Assembly (NCBI GenBank): GCA_022495995.1
Contig: JAFEMH010006944.1
Coordinates: forward strand, 43,671-107,670
From: Adenophora triphylla var. japonica
Taxonomy: Eukaryota; Streptophyta; Magnoliopsida; Asterales; Campanulaceae
DNA length: 64,000 nucleotides
Reading direction: 5' to 3'
Each line of letters begins with the position of its first letter. The stretch's first letter is position 1. This document shows, piece after piece, positions 9,391 through 22,335 of the stretch. The notes under the pieces are model-generated. The model saw only the letters and a program-made list of their open reading frames with translations. It searched no databases and was not told the DNA's origin. The translations under genes and the position numbers were made by a program.

Positions 9391-12300
9391 CTAGGCCCAG
9401 TCACTCATGTATCTTATACCCATGGACCTAACATGACCATCATGTTTAGCTTGTGGCAAAGGCTTGGTGAGAGGGTCCGAAATATTGTCATCCGTTGGTA
9501 CCTTGCATATCTTGACGTCCTCCCTTTCACAGATTTCTCGTATGAGGTGAAAACGTCTCAAAATGTGTTTGGATCGCTGATGTGACCTTGGTTCTTTTGC
9601 TTGGGCAATAGCACCATTATTGTCACAGAACAGCTCTATCGGGTTAGTGATACTCGGAACGACTTCTAAGTCACTAACGAACTTCTTGATCCAAACCGCC
9701 TCCTTAGCCGCATCCGATGCTGCTATGTATTCGGCTTCTGTTGTAGAATCAGCAACAGTGCTTTGCTTGGAACTCTTCCAACAAACGGCACCTCCATTTA
9801 GCATAAACACAAAACCAGACTGCGATCTATAGTCATCTTTGTCGGTTTGGAAGCTTGCATCTGTGTAACCCTTTACAACCAGATCATCTTCCATTCCTCC
9901 AAATATCAAGAATACATCCTTAGTCCTTCTCAAGTACTTAAGGATATTCTTGACAGCTATCCAATGGTTCTCACCAGATCGATCGGTATCTACTCGTTGC
10001 GCTTAGAGCATACGAGACATCGGGTCTAGTACACAACATGGCATACATGATAGATCCAATTGCCGAAGCATATGGAATATCACTCATCCTCTTTCGCTCA
10101 TCATTTGTCTTAGGACAATGAGTCTTGCTAAGAGTAATGCCATGTCCCATTGGCAAGTTCCCTCTCTTAGAATTTTCCATGCGGAATCTTCTAAGGACCT
10201 TGTCAATATACGTACTTTGACTCAAACCAATCATCCTTCTTGATCTATCTCTATAGATCTTGATACCAAGGACATAAGCCGCTTCACCCATATCTTTCAT
10301 TGAAAAACATTTTCCTAACCAAGACTTAACAGCCTCAAGTGTGAACATTGTTTCCAATGAGCAAGATGTCATCGACATATAGCACCGTAAATAGGACTAT
10401 GCTCCCACTTATTTTCTTGTATACACAAGGCTCATCTTCGTTTTTGATGAAGCCAAACTCTTTGACTCGATTCATCAAAACGTAGATTCCAAACTGGGAA
10501 GCTTGCTTCAATCCATAAATGGATCTCTCGCAACTTACACACTTTGTTAGAATTCTTTGGATCGACAAATCCTTCAGCCGTATCATGTATACATCCTCAA
10601 GTAGGTTTCCGTTAAGAAACGCCGTTTTGACGTCCATTTGCCATATCTCATAGTCGTAATATGCGGCTATGGCAATTAAGATTCTAATAGACTTAAGCAT
10701 TGCTACGGGCGAAAAGGTTTCATCATAGTCAACGCCATGAATCTCGCCTATACCCCTTAGCAACTAGCCTAGCCTTATAAGTATGTACCTTCCCATCCAT
10801 GTCGCTTTTCTTTTTGAAAACCCACTTGCACCCTATGGTTTTTACACCTTCGGGTGGATCAATCAAGTTCCAAACTTGATTATCGTACATGGATTTGATC
10901 TCGGATTCCATGGCTCCTAGCCACTTGTCCGAATCAGAGTGGACATCGCCTCTTGATAGGAAGTAGGTTCATCATTCTCAATGATTTCTACTTCATTACT
11001 TTCCGTCATGAGAAATCCATATCTCTCGTGTTCGGATCGTATCCTATCCGATCTCGCGAAGAACTTGTGTATCTTGAACCGGTTCCACAACAAACTTGTG
11101 AACTTGGTTCCGTCTCTACTATCGGTTCCTTGTCATTTTCGGGTTCTTGAATTTCTTCAAGATCAATTTTACTCCCACTAGTTTCTTTAGAGAGAAATTC
11201 TTTCTCTAGAAAGACACCATTTCGAGCAACAAACACTTTGTTCTCGGATTGATTGTAAAATAGATATCCTTTCGTTTCCTTAGGATAACCAACGAAAATG
11301 CATTTATCGATTTAGGTGCAAGTTTATGTTCGTAACTAATTTCTTTACATAAGCCTCACAACCCCAAATCTTCATGAAAGATAAGCTAGGCTTTCTTCCA
11401 TACCACATCTCATGTGGGGTTTTAGGAGCCGATTTAGTAGGGACCTTATTAAGCGTGAAAGCACTGCTTTCCAGTGCATGTCCCCAAAAAGAAATAGGAA
11501 GGTTCACTTGACTCATCATCGATCGAACCATATCTAATAGAGTTCGATTTCTCCTCTCGGATACACCATTCCATTGTGGTGTTCCGGGTGGAGTAAGTTC
11601 TGAAACAATTCCACAACTTTTCGCATGATCGTCAAATTCTTGGCTTAAGTATTCACCACCTCGATCGGATCGAATGGTTTTAATAGTTTTGCCAAGTTGA
11701 TTTTGTACCTCATTTTGAAATATTCTAAATATCTCAAATGCTTCACTTTTGTACTTCATCGATAGATATAGCCATATCTCGGAGAAGTCATCATGAACGT
11801 TATGAAGTACCGAAATCCTCCCCTAGCAATGCTATTCATTGGTCCACACACATCGCATGTATGAGAGCCAATAAATCACTAGCCCTTTCACTACTCTTAG
11901 TAAAAGGAGCTTTAGTCATCTTGCCCAATAAACAAGACTCGCAAACATCATATGATTCATAATCACATGAGTCTAAATATCCATCTTTATGGAGTTTAGA
12001 TACGCGCTTCTCGTTTATGTGACCAAGACGGCAATGCCATTTGTATGTGTTGTTCACATCATTTGGTTTAGATTTCTTACTAACATGATAAACATTCTCA
12101 ACATTATTTTCAACATCCAAGACATAAAGGCCATTAAAAGAATGAGCAACACAATAAAGCATGTCATTCAAATAAATTGAAAATTTCTTATTCGCAATAA
12201 GAAAATTGTAACCCTCATTGTCTAAACATGAAATAGAAATAATGTTTCGCTCAAATCCGGAACATAATAATGCTTATTTAAAACTAAAATTAATCCGCTA

Positions 12301-13331
12301 GGTAAAGTGACTTCGTAAGTCCCTACGGCCAATGCAAAGAACTCTTGCTCCATTTCCAACCCGCAGATCTACTTCACCCTCTTTGAGCGACCTTCTATTC
12401 TTAAGTCCCCGCACATTTAGACAAATGTGAGATCCACATCCGGTATCTAATACCCAAGAACTAGAAGTAGAAAGTAGAACATCTATCATATAGATACTCA
12501 AGTCGTGGCAATCACATTGCCCTTCTTCTTCACTCTTCCCGATAAGCTTTGCGCTACGCTTCCAATGCCCAAGCCATTGCAATGGTAGCATACCGCATCC
12601 TTTGGGATTTGGGTTTAGGCTTCTCAAGAACGGCAACCTTTGCCTCCGGTTTAGCAACTTTTGCTTTACCCTTGTTTTTGAACCCCTTTCCTTTATTCAC
12701 CATCAACACTTGATTGGTTTTCTTGGTAATATTGTTCTCCGCATTCTTTAGCATCCCATGCAATTCGTACAGAGATTTATTCATCCCATTCATGTTATAA
12801 TTCGTAACGAACCGATTATAACTTTCGTGGAGTGAATGCAATATCATATCCGTAGCGCTCTAACCGGATAGGATACCCAAGCCTCTCAAGATGTTCGAGG
12901 TGACCCTTCATTTTCAACACATGAGGCCCAACAGTTGTCCTTCAATCATCTTGCATGAATGAAGAGCCTTCATAGTGTCAAACCTTTCCCGACGTGCTTG
13001 CAATCGGAACATTTCCTTTAAATGATTTCCCAAATCATAAGCTTCCATGTGTACAAGGTCCTTCGAAGGGCCTTACACATAGTAGCCAAGATCGTGCAAC
13101 CAACATCTATAGAATCATCCACATGTTTCTTATGTTGGTCCCTTTCAGCTTTAGATGCATTAGCAAGCAGCTCGGGTGGAATGGGTCCATCGAGAATGTA
13201 CAACTTCCTTTCTTGTTTGAGAACAATTCTCAAACAATGGATCCAATCCACATAGTTGTTGCCATTCTCTTCTAACTTGTCCTTCTCAAGGACTCGATCG
13301 CAGTGACAAATTCGATTAGTGTTAGCAACAT
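9391..13331 (-). pseudogene. gag-pol of copia array, internal copy 1
   Basis: Domains in order on the minus strand: gag start near 13331 with 'LRIVLKQERKLYILD' (13250-13018); zinc-knuckle/linker and the protease motif LDTGCGSHIC (about 12450); GAG-pre-integrase with 'WHCRLGHINEKRV' (about 12020); integrase with 'RSDRGGEYLSQEF' and 'PQWNGVSERRNR' (11759-11304); reverse transcriptase with 'KARLVAKGY', 'MDVKTAFLNGNL' and the YVDD catalytic box at 10368-10379; RNase H ending at 9391 with 'CDNNGAIAQAKEP'. The polyprotein would copy and integrate the element. About eight frameshifts or stops break it, many being 1-nt changes that differ from copy 2. Protein-level identity to the standard copia order is clear. 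Confidence 0.9.
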
Positions 13332-14270
13332 TGATCTACAAAGATATGCAACAAGATATAAACATATATGAGCACCAATTTCATTTAAGAGATTAAATAA
13401 TGTATTTCACAAATACTCCCACTAAATTATATAACCTTCATATACAAACATGCATAATATAATTTAATAGGCTAAGACCCAACTTTAATTTAATTTCAAG
13501 TCGGCTATGGCACGACTGCTCAAAATTAAACTAAAAAGGTAGATAACATTTATCAATCATATCAACATATGACTCTTAGATCTTTTATGAGATTATAGAC
13601 ATCATATGTCACATGTTTCAATCTCATCTTATGCCTTAGGCCCAAAACTGTTTTGATAGCCTTATTGAGTTCAACCATTTTAAACGTATAGCAATCACTA
13701 TTTGCTCATCTTGATCATACAAAGATAGAATTAATGTACCTCGCTATGGCGAGCCTACATAAAACTACCCGTGTACTCACAAGTGTTTAAAATGGGTAGC
13801 ATAAACAAACTCAAAATTTCAAAGAAGGTTCAATTTTTCATGTTTATCAATTAACATGGCAAGGTTGATTCATGAAAAACTATATGAGCATAATTATGAA
13901 CATGGAATGATACAACACAAATCACATTTGGTCAGTAATTACTAGTACGCGGCCACGTGCTCCAAGGTTATCCCACACTTCCATCGAAGTGCCTGTGGGG
14001 AAGGTTTTGGTGTCCAACCCATATACCAAGTAATACTTCACAAATATCCTAGATTAATCACATTAATCATATAAATGAAATTGACATCCCATAACCTAGA
14101 TTAATCATATTAATCACATATTTCAATTTCATAATCATGGTATATCACTATATACAATTACTTCACAAGCAATACTCATACAATTTCACATTCCAAATCA
14201 TATTTATCATGAAAATTCATATAATCACATTACACAATAATCATGATTATCTAACTAAACATCATGAACG
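13332..14270 (-). other. Leader of internal copy 1, no PBS
   Basis: AT-rich untranslated leader between gag and LTR B with no credible ORF. Compared with copy 2, the 28 nt spanning the primer site and the first 14 nt of the LTR are missing at the 14270/14271 join. The lost segment is bounded by GGG on both sides. Confidence 0.85.
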
Positions 14271-15850
14271 GGTCCATGCGCAGCGGAATAATGCAAATAA
14301 CTCGAATACCCAAAGCCCTAGAATCCGTTCTAGATGAATAATTAAGAAGTATGAATTAGGGTTACCAACCTTGAATGCCTTTGTCGTTGATATACGTAGT
14401 CTAACTCCAGATTGAAGAATTAGCAAGTCTTCAATATACGATCCTTTAATCACGAACAAAAGATCTTGAGAGGCGAAGATCCTCTACGAGTATCCACGCG
14501 ATGAACGAACCCTAGAACTCTTTCTAGGAGGATTGCTAGACCCCTTGATTGAAACCTTTTCAATCTATGATGAATTATGGAATTGGTGTGTTGTTTTTCA
14601 ATTCACAATTGAAAATTCTCTCTATTTTGTCTTTCTTAAAGCACAAAATCGGAACTGGCTACTAGGGTTGTTGAAGGAGAGTATTTATACTCTATAAATA
14701 CTATGCCCTATTAAAAACCCTTGAGAAAAACGGTTTCAGCATTTAGGGTACATGGGCGGTCGCCCATAGGGACCTGGGCGGTCGCCCATGTGTCCAGCGC
14801 CTAATCCCTTCCTCCGAAAACCCATATGGGCGGTCGCTCATCAGGACATGGGCGGTCGCCCATGTGTCCAGAGTTTTAATCCCTTATTCGAAAACCAACA
14901 TGGGCGGTCGCCCATAAGGACAAGGGCGGTCGCCCATCTAGACAGTCTCCAATGCCCAGTTTTCAAATAACATGGGCGGTCGCCCATAGCACCTTGGGCG
15001 GTCGCCCAACACACCGTAAATCCATAATTCCATTTTTGACAATTCGTTCGATGCGTGTGACCCCATAGGACTATATTATGTTGGCAATGAGTTCGATCAC
15101 ATCGATCCTCATAAGACATGAGCGGACTCTAGCAAGCCATCATGCCTACCCAAATAATATAATATCAAGTTCGTTTTTCCTACATAGAACATATCACAAT
15201 CCCATTGTCACACGATGTTATATTGAACATGAGTCATGGTCCACATCAACTCATATTGTTCAATGCTTTCTCGTTACCAAGTAAATTGATTAATCGAATG
15301 ACATTAATCATATTAATTCATTCGGGCATGGCCATGCACTACATCAATCTTACTCACGAGTGGCCAAGCAAACATCTCTCTTTACGAGGGACAAGTTTCC
15401 ATCTTGACTTATCATTCTTCCCAACAAGAATCATATCATGCCAATAATAGCCCTTATTGTTGTCCGGTTAAAGACAACGTTAAACTATATCAAACATGAT
15501 ATTCATCGAGTGGAAGACGATGATAATCTCAGTGTCAAAGGATATCAATGATATGACTATATGAGATTTATTTATGACATATGACCATGACATAAATCTC
15601 ATAATGGGTCAAGTCCAAGACCTTGTTCTCTAACAAGTACCCATGAATCTAATGTGCATCTCCATGCATATAATCATCACATGATTATCCATTAGACTTC
15701 ATACTAGTGCTTCATAAGTACTAGGGACACGATTATTATAACTAAACATGCAAACACATATAATAATCAAATAAACAATCTCATATACGAATGAACAATG
15801 ACATTACATAAAGGTCTATCTCTATAGGCCTAGTGGCACTAACACCTACA
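14271..15850 (-). repeat. LTR B (shared middle LTR, end-truncated)
   Basis: It matches LTR A from LTR A position 7803 onward to the CCTACA end at 15850, but lacks the TGTTGGGTTTCGAG tip. It serves as 5' LTR of copy 1 and 3' LTR of copy 2. It keeps the eight dyads (pair starts 14752 and 14774, again 22 bp). Confidence 0.92.
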
Positions 15851-15862
15851 GCCTCCCACTTG

Positions 15863-18800
15863 CACTAGGCCCAGCCACTCATGTATCTTATACCCATGGA
15901 CCTAACATGACCATCATGTTTAGCTTGTGGCAAAGGCTTGGTGAGAGGGTCCGAAATATTGTCATCCGTTGGTACCTTGCATATCTTGACGTCCTCCCTT
16001 TCACGCATTTCTCGTATGAGGTGAAAACGTCTCAAAATGTGTTTGGATCGCCGATGTGACCTTGGTTCTTTTGCTTGGGCAATAGCACCATTATTGTCAC
16101 GTAACAGCTCTATCGGGTTAGTGATACTTAACGACTTCTAAGTCACTAACGAACTTCTTGATCCAAACCGCCTCCTTAGCCGCATCCGATGCCGCTATGT
16201 ATTCGGCTTCGTTGTAGAATCAAGAATGCTGCTTTGCTTGGAACTCTTCCAACAAACGGCACCTCCATTTAGCATAAACACAAACCTGCATCGCGATCTA
16301 AAGTCATCTTTGTCGGTTTGGAAGCTTGCATCCGTGTAACCCTTTACAACCAGATCATCTTCCATTCCTCCAAATACCAAGAATACATCCTTAGTCCTTC
16401 TCAAGTACTTAAGGATATTCTTGACAATATCCAATGGTTCTCACCAGATCGATCGGTATCTACTCGTTGCGCTTAGAGCATACGAGACATCGGGTCTAGT
16501 ACACAACATGGCATACATGATAGATCCAATTGCCGAAGCATATGGAATATCACTCATCCTCTTTCGCTCATCATTTGTCTTAGGACAATGAGTCTTGCTA
16601 AGAGTAATGCCATGTCCCATTGGCAAGTTCCCTCTCTTAGAATTTTCCATGCGGAATCTTCTAAGAACCTTGTCAATATACGTACTTTGACTCAAACCAA
16701 TCATCCTTCTTGATCTATCTCTATAGATCTTGATACCAAGGATATAAGCCGCTTCACCCATATCTTTCATTGAAAAACATTTTCCTAACCAAGACTTAAC
16801 AGCCTCAAGTGCAGAACATTGTTTCCAATGAGCAAGATGTCATCGACATATAGCACCGTAAATAGGACTATGCTCCCACTTATTTTCTTGTATACACAAG
16901 GCTCATCTTCGTTTTTGATGAAGCCAAACTCTTTGATCGATTCATCAAAACGTAGATTCCAAACTCGGAAGCTTGCTTCAATCCATAAATGGATCTCTCG
17001 CAACTTACACACTTTGTTAGAATTCTTTGGATCGACAAATCCTTCAGCCGTATCATGTATACATCCTCAAGTAGGTTTCCGTTAAGAAACGCTGTTTTGA
17101 CGTCCATTTGCCATATCTCATAGTCGTAATATGCGGCTATGGCAATTAAGATTCTAATAGACTTAAGCATTGCTACGATGAAAAGGTTTCATCATAGTCA
17201 ACGCCATGAATCCGCCTATACCCCTTAGCAACTAGCCTAGCCTTATAAGTATGTACCTTCCCATCCATGTCGCTTTTCTTTTGAAAACCCACTTGCACCC
17301 TATGGTTTTTACACCTTCGGTGGATCAATCAAGTTCCAAACTTGATTATCGTACATGGATTTGATCTCGGATTCCATGGCTCCTAGCCACTTGTCCGAAT
17401 CAGAGTGGACATCGCCTCTTGATAGGAAGTAGGTTCATCATTCTCAATGATTTCTACTTCATTACTTTCCGTCATGAGAAATCCATATCTCTCGTGTTCG
17501 GATCGTATCCTATCCGATCTCGCGAAGAACTTGTGTATCTTGAACCGGTTCCACAACAACTTGTGAACTTGGTTCCGTCTCTACTATCGGTTCCTTGTCA
17601 TTTTCGGGTTCTTGAATTTCTTCAAGATCAATTTTACTCCCACTAGTTTCTTTAGAGAGAAACTCTTTCTCTAGAAAGACACCATTTCGAGCAACAAACA
17701 CTTTGTTCTCGGATTGGTTGTAAAATAGATATCCTTTCGTTTCCTTAGGATAACCAACGAAAATGCATTTATCGTATTTAGGTGCAAGTTTATGTTCGAA
17801 ACTAATTTCTTTACATAAGCCTCACAACCCCAAATCTTCATGAAAGATAAGCTAGGCTTTCTTCCATACCACATCTCATGTGGGGTTTTAGGAGCCGATT
17901 TAGTAGGGACCTTATTAAGCGTGAAAGCAAACTGCTTCCGCATGTCCCCAAAAAGAAATAGGAAGGTTCACTTGACTCATCATCGATCGAACCATATCTA
18001 ATAGAGTTCGATTTCTCCTCTCGGATACACCATTCCATTGTGGTGTTCCTGTGGAGTAAGTTCTCAAACAATTCCACAACTTTTCGTATGATCGTCAAAT
18101 TCTTGGCTTAAGTATTCACCACCTCGATCGGATCGAATGGTTTTAATAGTTTTGCCAAGTTGATTTTGTACCTCATTTTGAAATATTCTGAATATCTCAA
18201 ATGCTTCACTTTTGTACTTCATCGATAGACATAGCCATATCTCGGAGAAGTCATCGCTGAACGTTATGAAGTACCGAAATCCTCCCCTAGCAATGCTATT
18301 CATTGGTCCACACACATCGCATGTATGAGAGCCAATAAATCACTAGCCCTTTCACTACTCTTAGTAAAAGGAACTTTAGTCATCTTGCCCAATAAACAAG
18401 ACTCGCAAACATCATATGATTCATAATCACATGAGTCTAAATATCCATCTTTATGGAGTTTAGATACGCGCTTCTCGTTTATGTGACCAAGACGGCAATG
18501 CCATTTGTATGTGTTGTTCACATCATTTGGTTTAGATTTCTTACTAACATGATAAACATTCTCAACATTATTTTCAACATCCAAGACATAAAGGCCATTA
18601 AAAGAATGAGCAACACAATAAAGCATGTCATTCAAATAAATTGAAAATTTCTTATTCGCAATAAGAAAATTGTAACCCTCATTGTCTAAACATGAAATAG
18701 AAATAATGTTTCGCTCAAATCCGAACATAATAACAGCTTATTTAAAACTAAAATTAATCCGCTAGGTAAAGTGACTTCGTAAGTCCCTACGGCCAATGCA

Positions 18801-19800
18801 AAGAATCCTTGCTCCATTTCCAACCCGCAGATCTACTTCACCCTCTTTGAGCGACCTTCTATTCTTAAGTCCCCGCACATTTAGACAAATGTGAGATCCA
18901 CATCCGGTATCTAATACCCAAGAACTAGAAGTAGAAAGTAGAACATCTATCATATAGATACTCAAGTCGTGGCAATCACATTGCCCTTCTTCTTCACCCT
19001 TCCCGATAAGCTTTGCGCTACGCTTCCAATGCCCGGGCCATTGCAATGGTAGCATACCGCATCCTTTTGGGATTTGGGTTTAGGCTTCTCAAAGAACGGC
19101 AACCTTTGCCTCCGGTTTAGCAACTTTTGCTTTACCCTTGTTTTTGAACCCCTTTCCTTTATTCACCATCAACACTTGATTGGTTTTCTTGGTAATATTG
19201 TTCTCCGCATTCTTTAGCATCCCATGCAATTCGTACAGAGATTTATTCATCCCATTCATGTTATAATTCGTAACGAACCGATTATAACTTTCGTGGAGTG
19301 AATGCAATATCATATCCGTAGCGCCTCTAACCGGATAGGATACCCAAGCCTCTCAAGATGTTCGAGGTGACCCTTCATTTTCAACACATGAGGCCCAACA
19401 GTTGTCCTTCAATCATCTTGCATGAATGAAGAGCCTTCATAGTGTCAAACCTTTCCCGACGTGCTTGCAATCGAACATTTCCTTTAAATGATTTCCCAAA
19501 TCATAAGCTTCCATGTGTACAAGGTCCTTCAAGGGCCTTACACATAGTAGCCAGCATCGTGCAACCAACATCTATAGAATCATCCACATGTTTCTTATGT
19601 TGGTCCCTTTCAAACTTTAGATGCATTAGCAAAGAGCTCGGGTGGAATGGGTCCATCGAGAATGTACAACTTCCTTTCTTGTTTGAGAACAATTCTCAAA
19701 CAAATGGATCCAATCCACATAGTTGTTGCCATTCTCTTCTAACTTGTCCTTCTCAAGGACTCGATCGCAGCGACAAATTCTCGATTAGTGTTAGCACCAT
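15863..19800 (-). pseudogene. gag-pol of copia array, internal copy 2
   Basis: Same domain order as copy 1: gag (19800-19440), protease LDTGCGSHIC (about 18905), GAG-pre-integrase (18728-18300), integrase (18300-17671), RT (17400-16441) and RNase H (16434 to about 15865). It has its own breaks, for example in RNase H, where the frame is lost after 'STTKPNT', and around 17930, where the sequence differs from copy 1 by several small indels. Some breaks of copy 1 are intact here and vice versa. The two copies therefore decayed, or were mis-sequenced, independently after the duplication. Confidence 0.9.
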
Positions 19801-20740
19801 TGATCTACAAAGATATGCAACAAGATATAAACATATATAAGCACCAATTTCATTTAAGAGATTAAATAATGTATTTCACAAATACTCCCACTAAATTATA
19901 TAACCTTCATATACAAACATGCATAATATAATTTAATAGGCTAAGACCCAACTTTAATTTAATTTCAAGTCTGGCTATGGCACGACCGCTCAAAATTAAA
20001 CTAAAAAGGTAGATAACATTTATCAATCATATCAACATATGACTCTTAGATCTTTTATGAGATTATAGACATCATATGTCACATGTTTCAATCTCATCTT
20101 ATGCCTTAGGCCCAAAACTGCTTTGATAGCCTTATTGAGTTCAACCATTTTAAACGTATAGCAATCACTATTTGCTCATCTTGATCATACAAAGATAGAA
20201 TTAATGTACCTCGCTATGGCGAGCCTACATAACACTACCCGTGTACTCACAAGTGTTTAAAATGGGTAGTATAAACAAACTCAAAATTTCAAAGAAGGTT
20301 CAATTTTTCATGTTTATCAATTAACATGGCAAGGTTGATTCATGAAAAACTATATGAGCATAATTATGAACATGGAATGATACAACACAAATCACATTTG
20401 GTCATTAATTACTAGTACGCGGCCACGTGCTCCAAGGTTATCCCACACTTCCATCGAAGTGCCCGCGGGAAGGTTTTGGTGTCCACCCATATACCAAGTA
20501 ATACTTCACAAATATCCTAGATTAATCACATTAATCATATAAATGAAATTGACATCCCATAACCTAGATTAATCATATTAATCACATATTTCAATTTCAT
20601 AATCATGGTATATCACTATATACAATTACTTCACAAGCAATACTCATACAATTTCACATTCCAAATCATATTTATCATGAAAATTCATATAATCACATTA
20701 CACAATAATCATGATTATCTAACTAAACATCATGAACGGG
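19801..20740 (-). other. Leader of internal copy 2
   Basis: AT-rich leader nearly identical to that of copy 1. No ORF is supported. It ends at the primer site next to LTR C. Confidence 0.8.
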
Positions 20741-20752
20741 GCTCGATACCAC
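20741..20752 (-). promoter_or_regulatory. Primer binding site, copy 2
   Basis: The minus strand reads GTGGTATCGAGC immediately after LTR C. This is the Met-tRNA-type site with one base missing compared with TGGTATCAGAGC. It is the only surviving primer site in the array. Confidence 0.7.
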
Positions 20753-22335
20753 CGCTGGGTTTCGAGGGTCCATGCCAGCCGGAATAATGCAAATAACTCG
20801 AATACCCAAAGCCCTAGAATCCGTTCTAGATGAATAATTAAGAAGTATGAATTAGGGTTACCAACCTTGAATGCCTTTGTCGTTGATATACGTAGTCTAA
20901 CTCCAGATTGAAGAATTAGCAAGTCTTCAATATACGATCCTTTAATCACGAACAAAAGATCTTGAGAGGCGAAGATCCTCTACGAGTATCCACGCGATGA
21001 ACGAACCCTAGAACTCTTTCTAGGAGGATTGCTAGACCCCTTGATTGAAACCTTTTCAATCTATGATGAATTATGGAATTGGTGTGTTGTTTTTCAATTC
21101 ACAATTGAAAATTCTCTCTATTTTGTCTTTCTTAAAGCACAAAATCGGAACTGGCTGCTAGGGTTGTTGAAGGAGAGTATTTATACTCTATAAATACTAT
21201 GCCCTATTAAAAACCCTTGAGAAAAACGGTTTCAGCATTTAGGGTACATGGGCGGTCGCCCATGTGACTCCGCGGTCGCCCGTGTGTCCGGCGCCTAATC
21301 CCTTCCTCCGAAAACCCCATATGGGCGGTCGCCATCGTGACATGGCGGTCGCCCGTGTCCAGAGTTTTAATCCCTTATTCGAAAACCAACATGGGCGGTC
21401 GCCCATAAGGACAAGGGCGGTCGCCCATCTAGACGCCCAATGCCCAGTTTTCAAATAACATGGGCGGTCGCCCATAGCACCTTGGGCGGTCGCCCAACAC
21501 ACCAGAATCCAAAATTCCATTTTTGATAATTCGTTCGATGCGTGTGACCCCATAGGACTATATTATGTTGGCAATGAGTTCGATCACATCGATCCTCATA
21601 AGACATGAGCGGACTCTAGCAAGCCATCATGTCTACCCAAATAATATAATATCAAGTTCGTTTTTCCTACATAGTACATATCACAATCCCATTGTCACAC
21701 GATGTTATATTGAACATGAGTCATGGTCCACGTCAACTCATATTGTTCAATGCTTTCTCGTTACCAAGTAAATTGATTAATCGAATGACATTAATCATAT
21801 TAATTCATTCGGGCATGGCCATGCACTACATCAATCTTACTCACGAGTGGCCAAGCAAACATCTCTCTTTACGAGGGACAAGTTTCCATCTTGACTTATC
21901 ATTCTTCCCAACAAGAATCATATCATGCCAATAATAGCCCTTATTGTTGTCCGGTTAAAGACAACGTTAAACTATATCAAACATGATATTCATCGAGTGG
22001 AAGACGATGATAATCTCAGGTCAAAGGATATCAATGATATGACTATATGAGATTTATTTATGACATATGACCATGACATAAATCTCATAATGGGTCAAGT
22101 CCAGTACCTTGTTCTCTAACAAGTACCCATGAATCTAATGTGCATCTCCATGCATATAATCATCACATGATTATCCATTAGACTTCATACTAGTGCTTCA
22201 TAAGTACTAGGGACACGATTATTATAACTAAACATGCAAACACATATAATAATCAAATAAACAATCTCATATATAAATGAACAATGACATTACATAAAGG
22301 TCTATCTCTATAGGCCTAGGGCACTAACACCTACA
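20753..22335 (-). repeat. LTR C (5'-most LTR in element orientation)
   Basis: It aligns with LTR A from end to end and finishes with CCTACA at 22330-22335, followed by the AAACC target duplication. The inner tip reads CGC instead of TGT. Differences from LTR A and B cluster in the dyad block (21248-21497), where several arms are altered, while the remaining sequence is almost unchanged. Confidence 0.92.

Larger units (their letters stand above)
7789..22335 (-). mobile_element. Ty1/copia array: LTR-internal-LTR-internal-LTR in gypsy 1 antisense ORF
   Basis: Three LTRs (7789-9376, 14271-15850, 20753-22335) alternate with two internal regions (9377-14270, 15851-20752), all in the same (-) orientation. 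A single 5-bp target duplication, AAACC, flanks the whole block (7784-7788 and 22336-22340), and no duplication flanks the middle LTR. One insertion followed by unequal recombination between the LTRs of sister or homologous chromosomes explains this. The internal copies are nearly identical by eye, both with broken gag-pol. The insertion splits the antisense ORF of gypsy 1 without changing its reading frame. Confidence 0.93.

Noticed and set aside
7789..22335. Two independent copia insertions side by side
   Set aside because: Only one 5-bp duplication flanks the block and the middle LTR is shared with both bodies.
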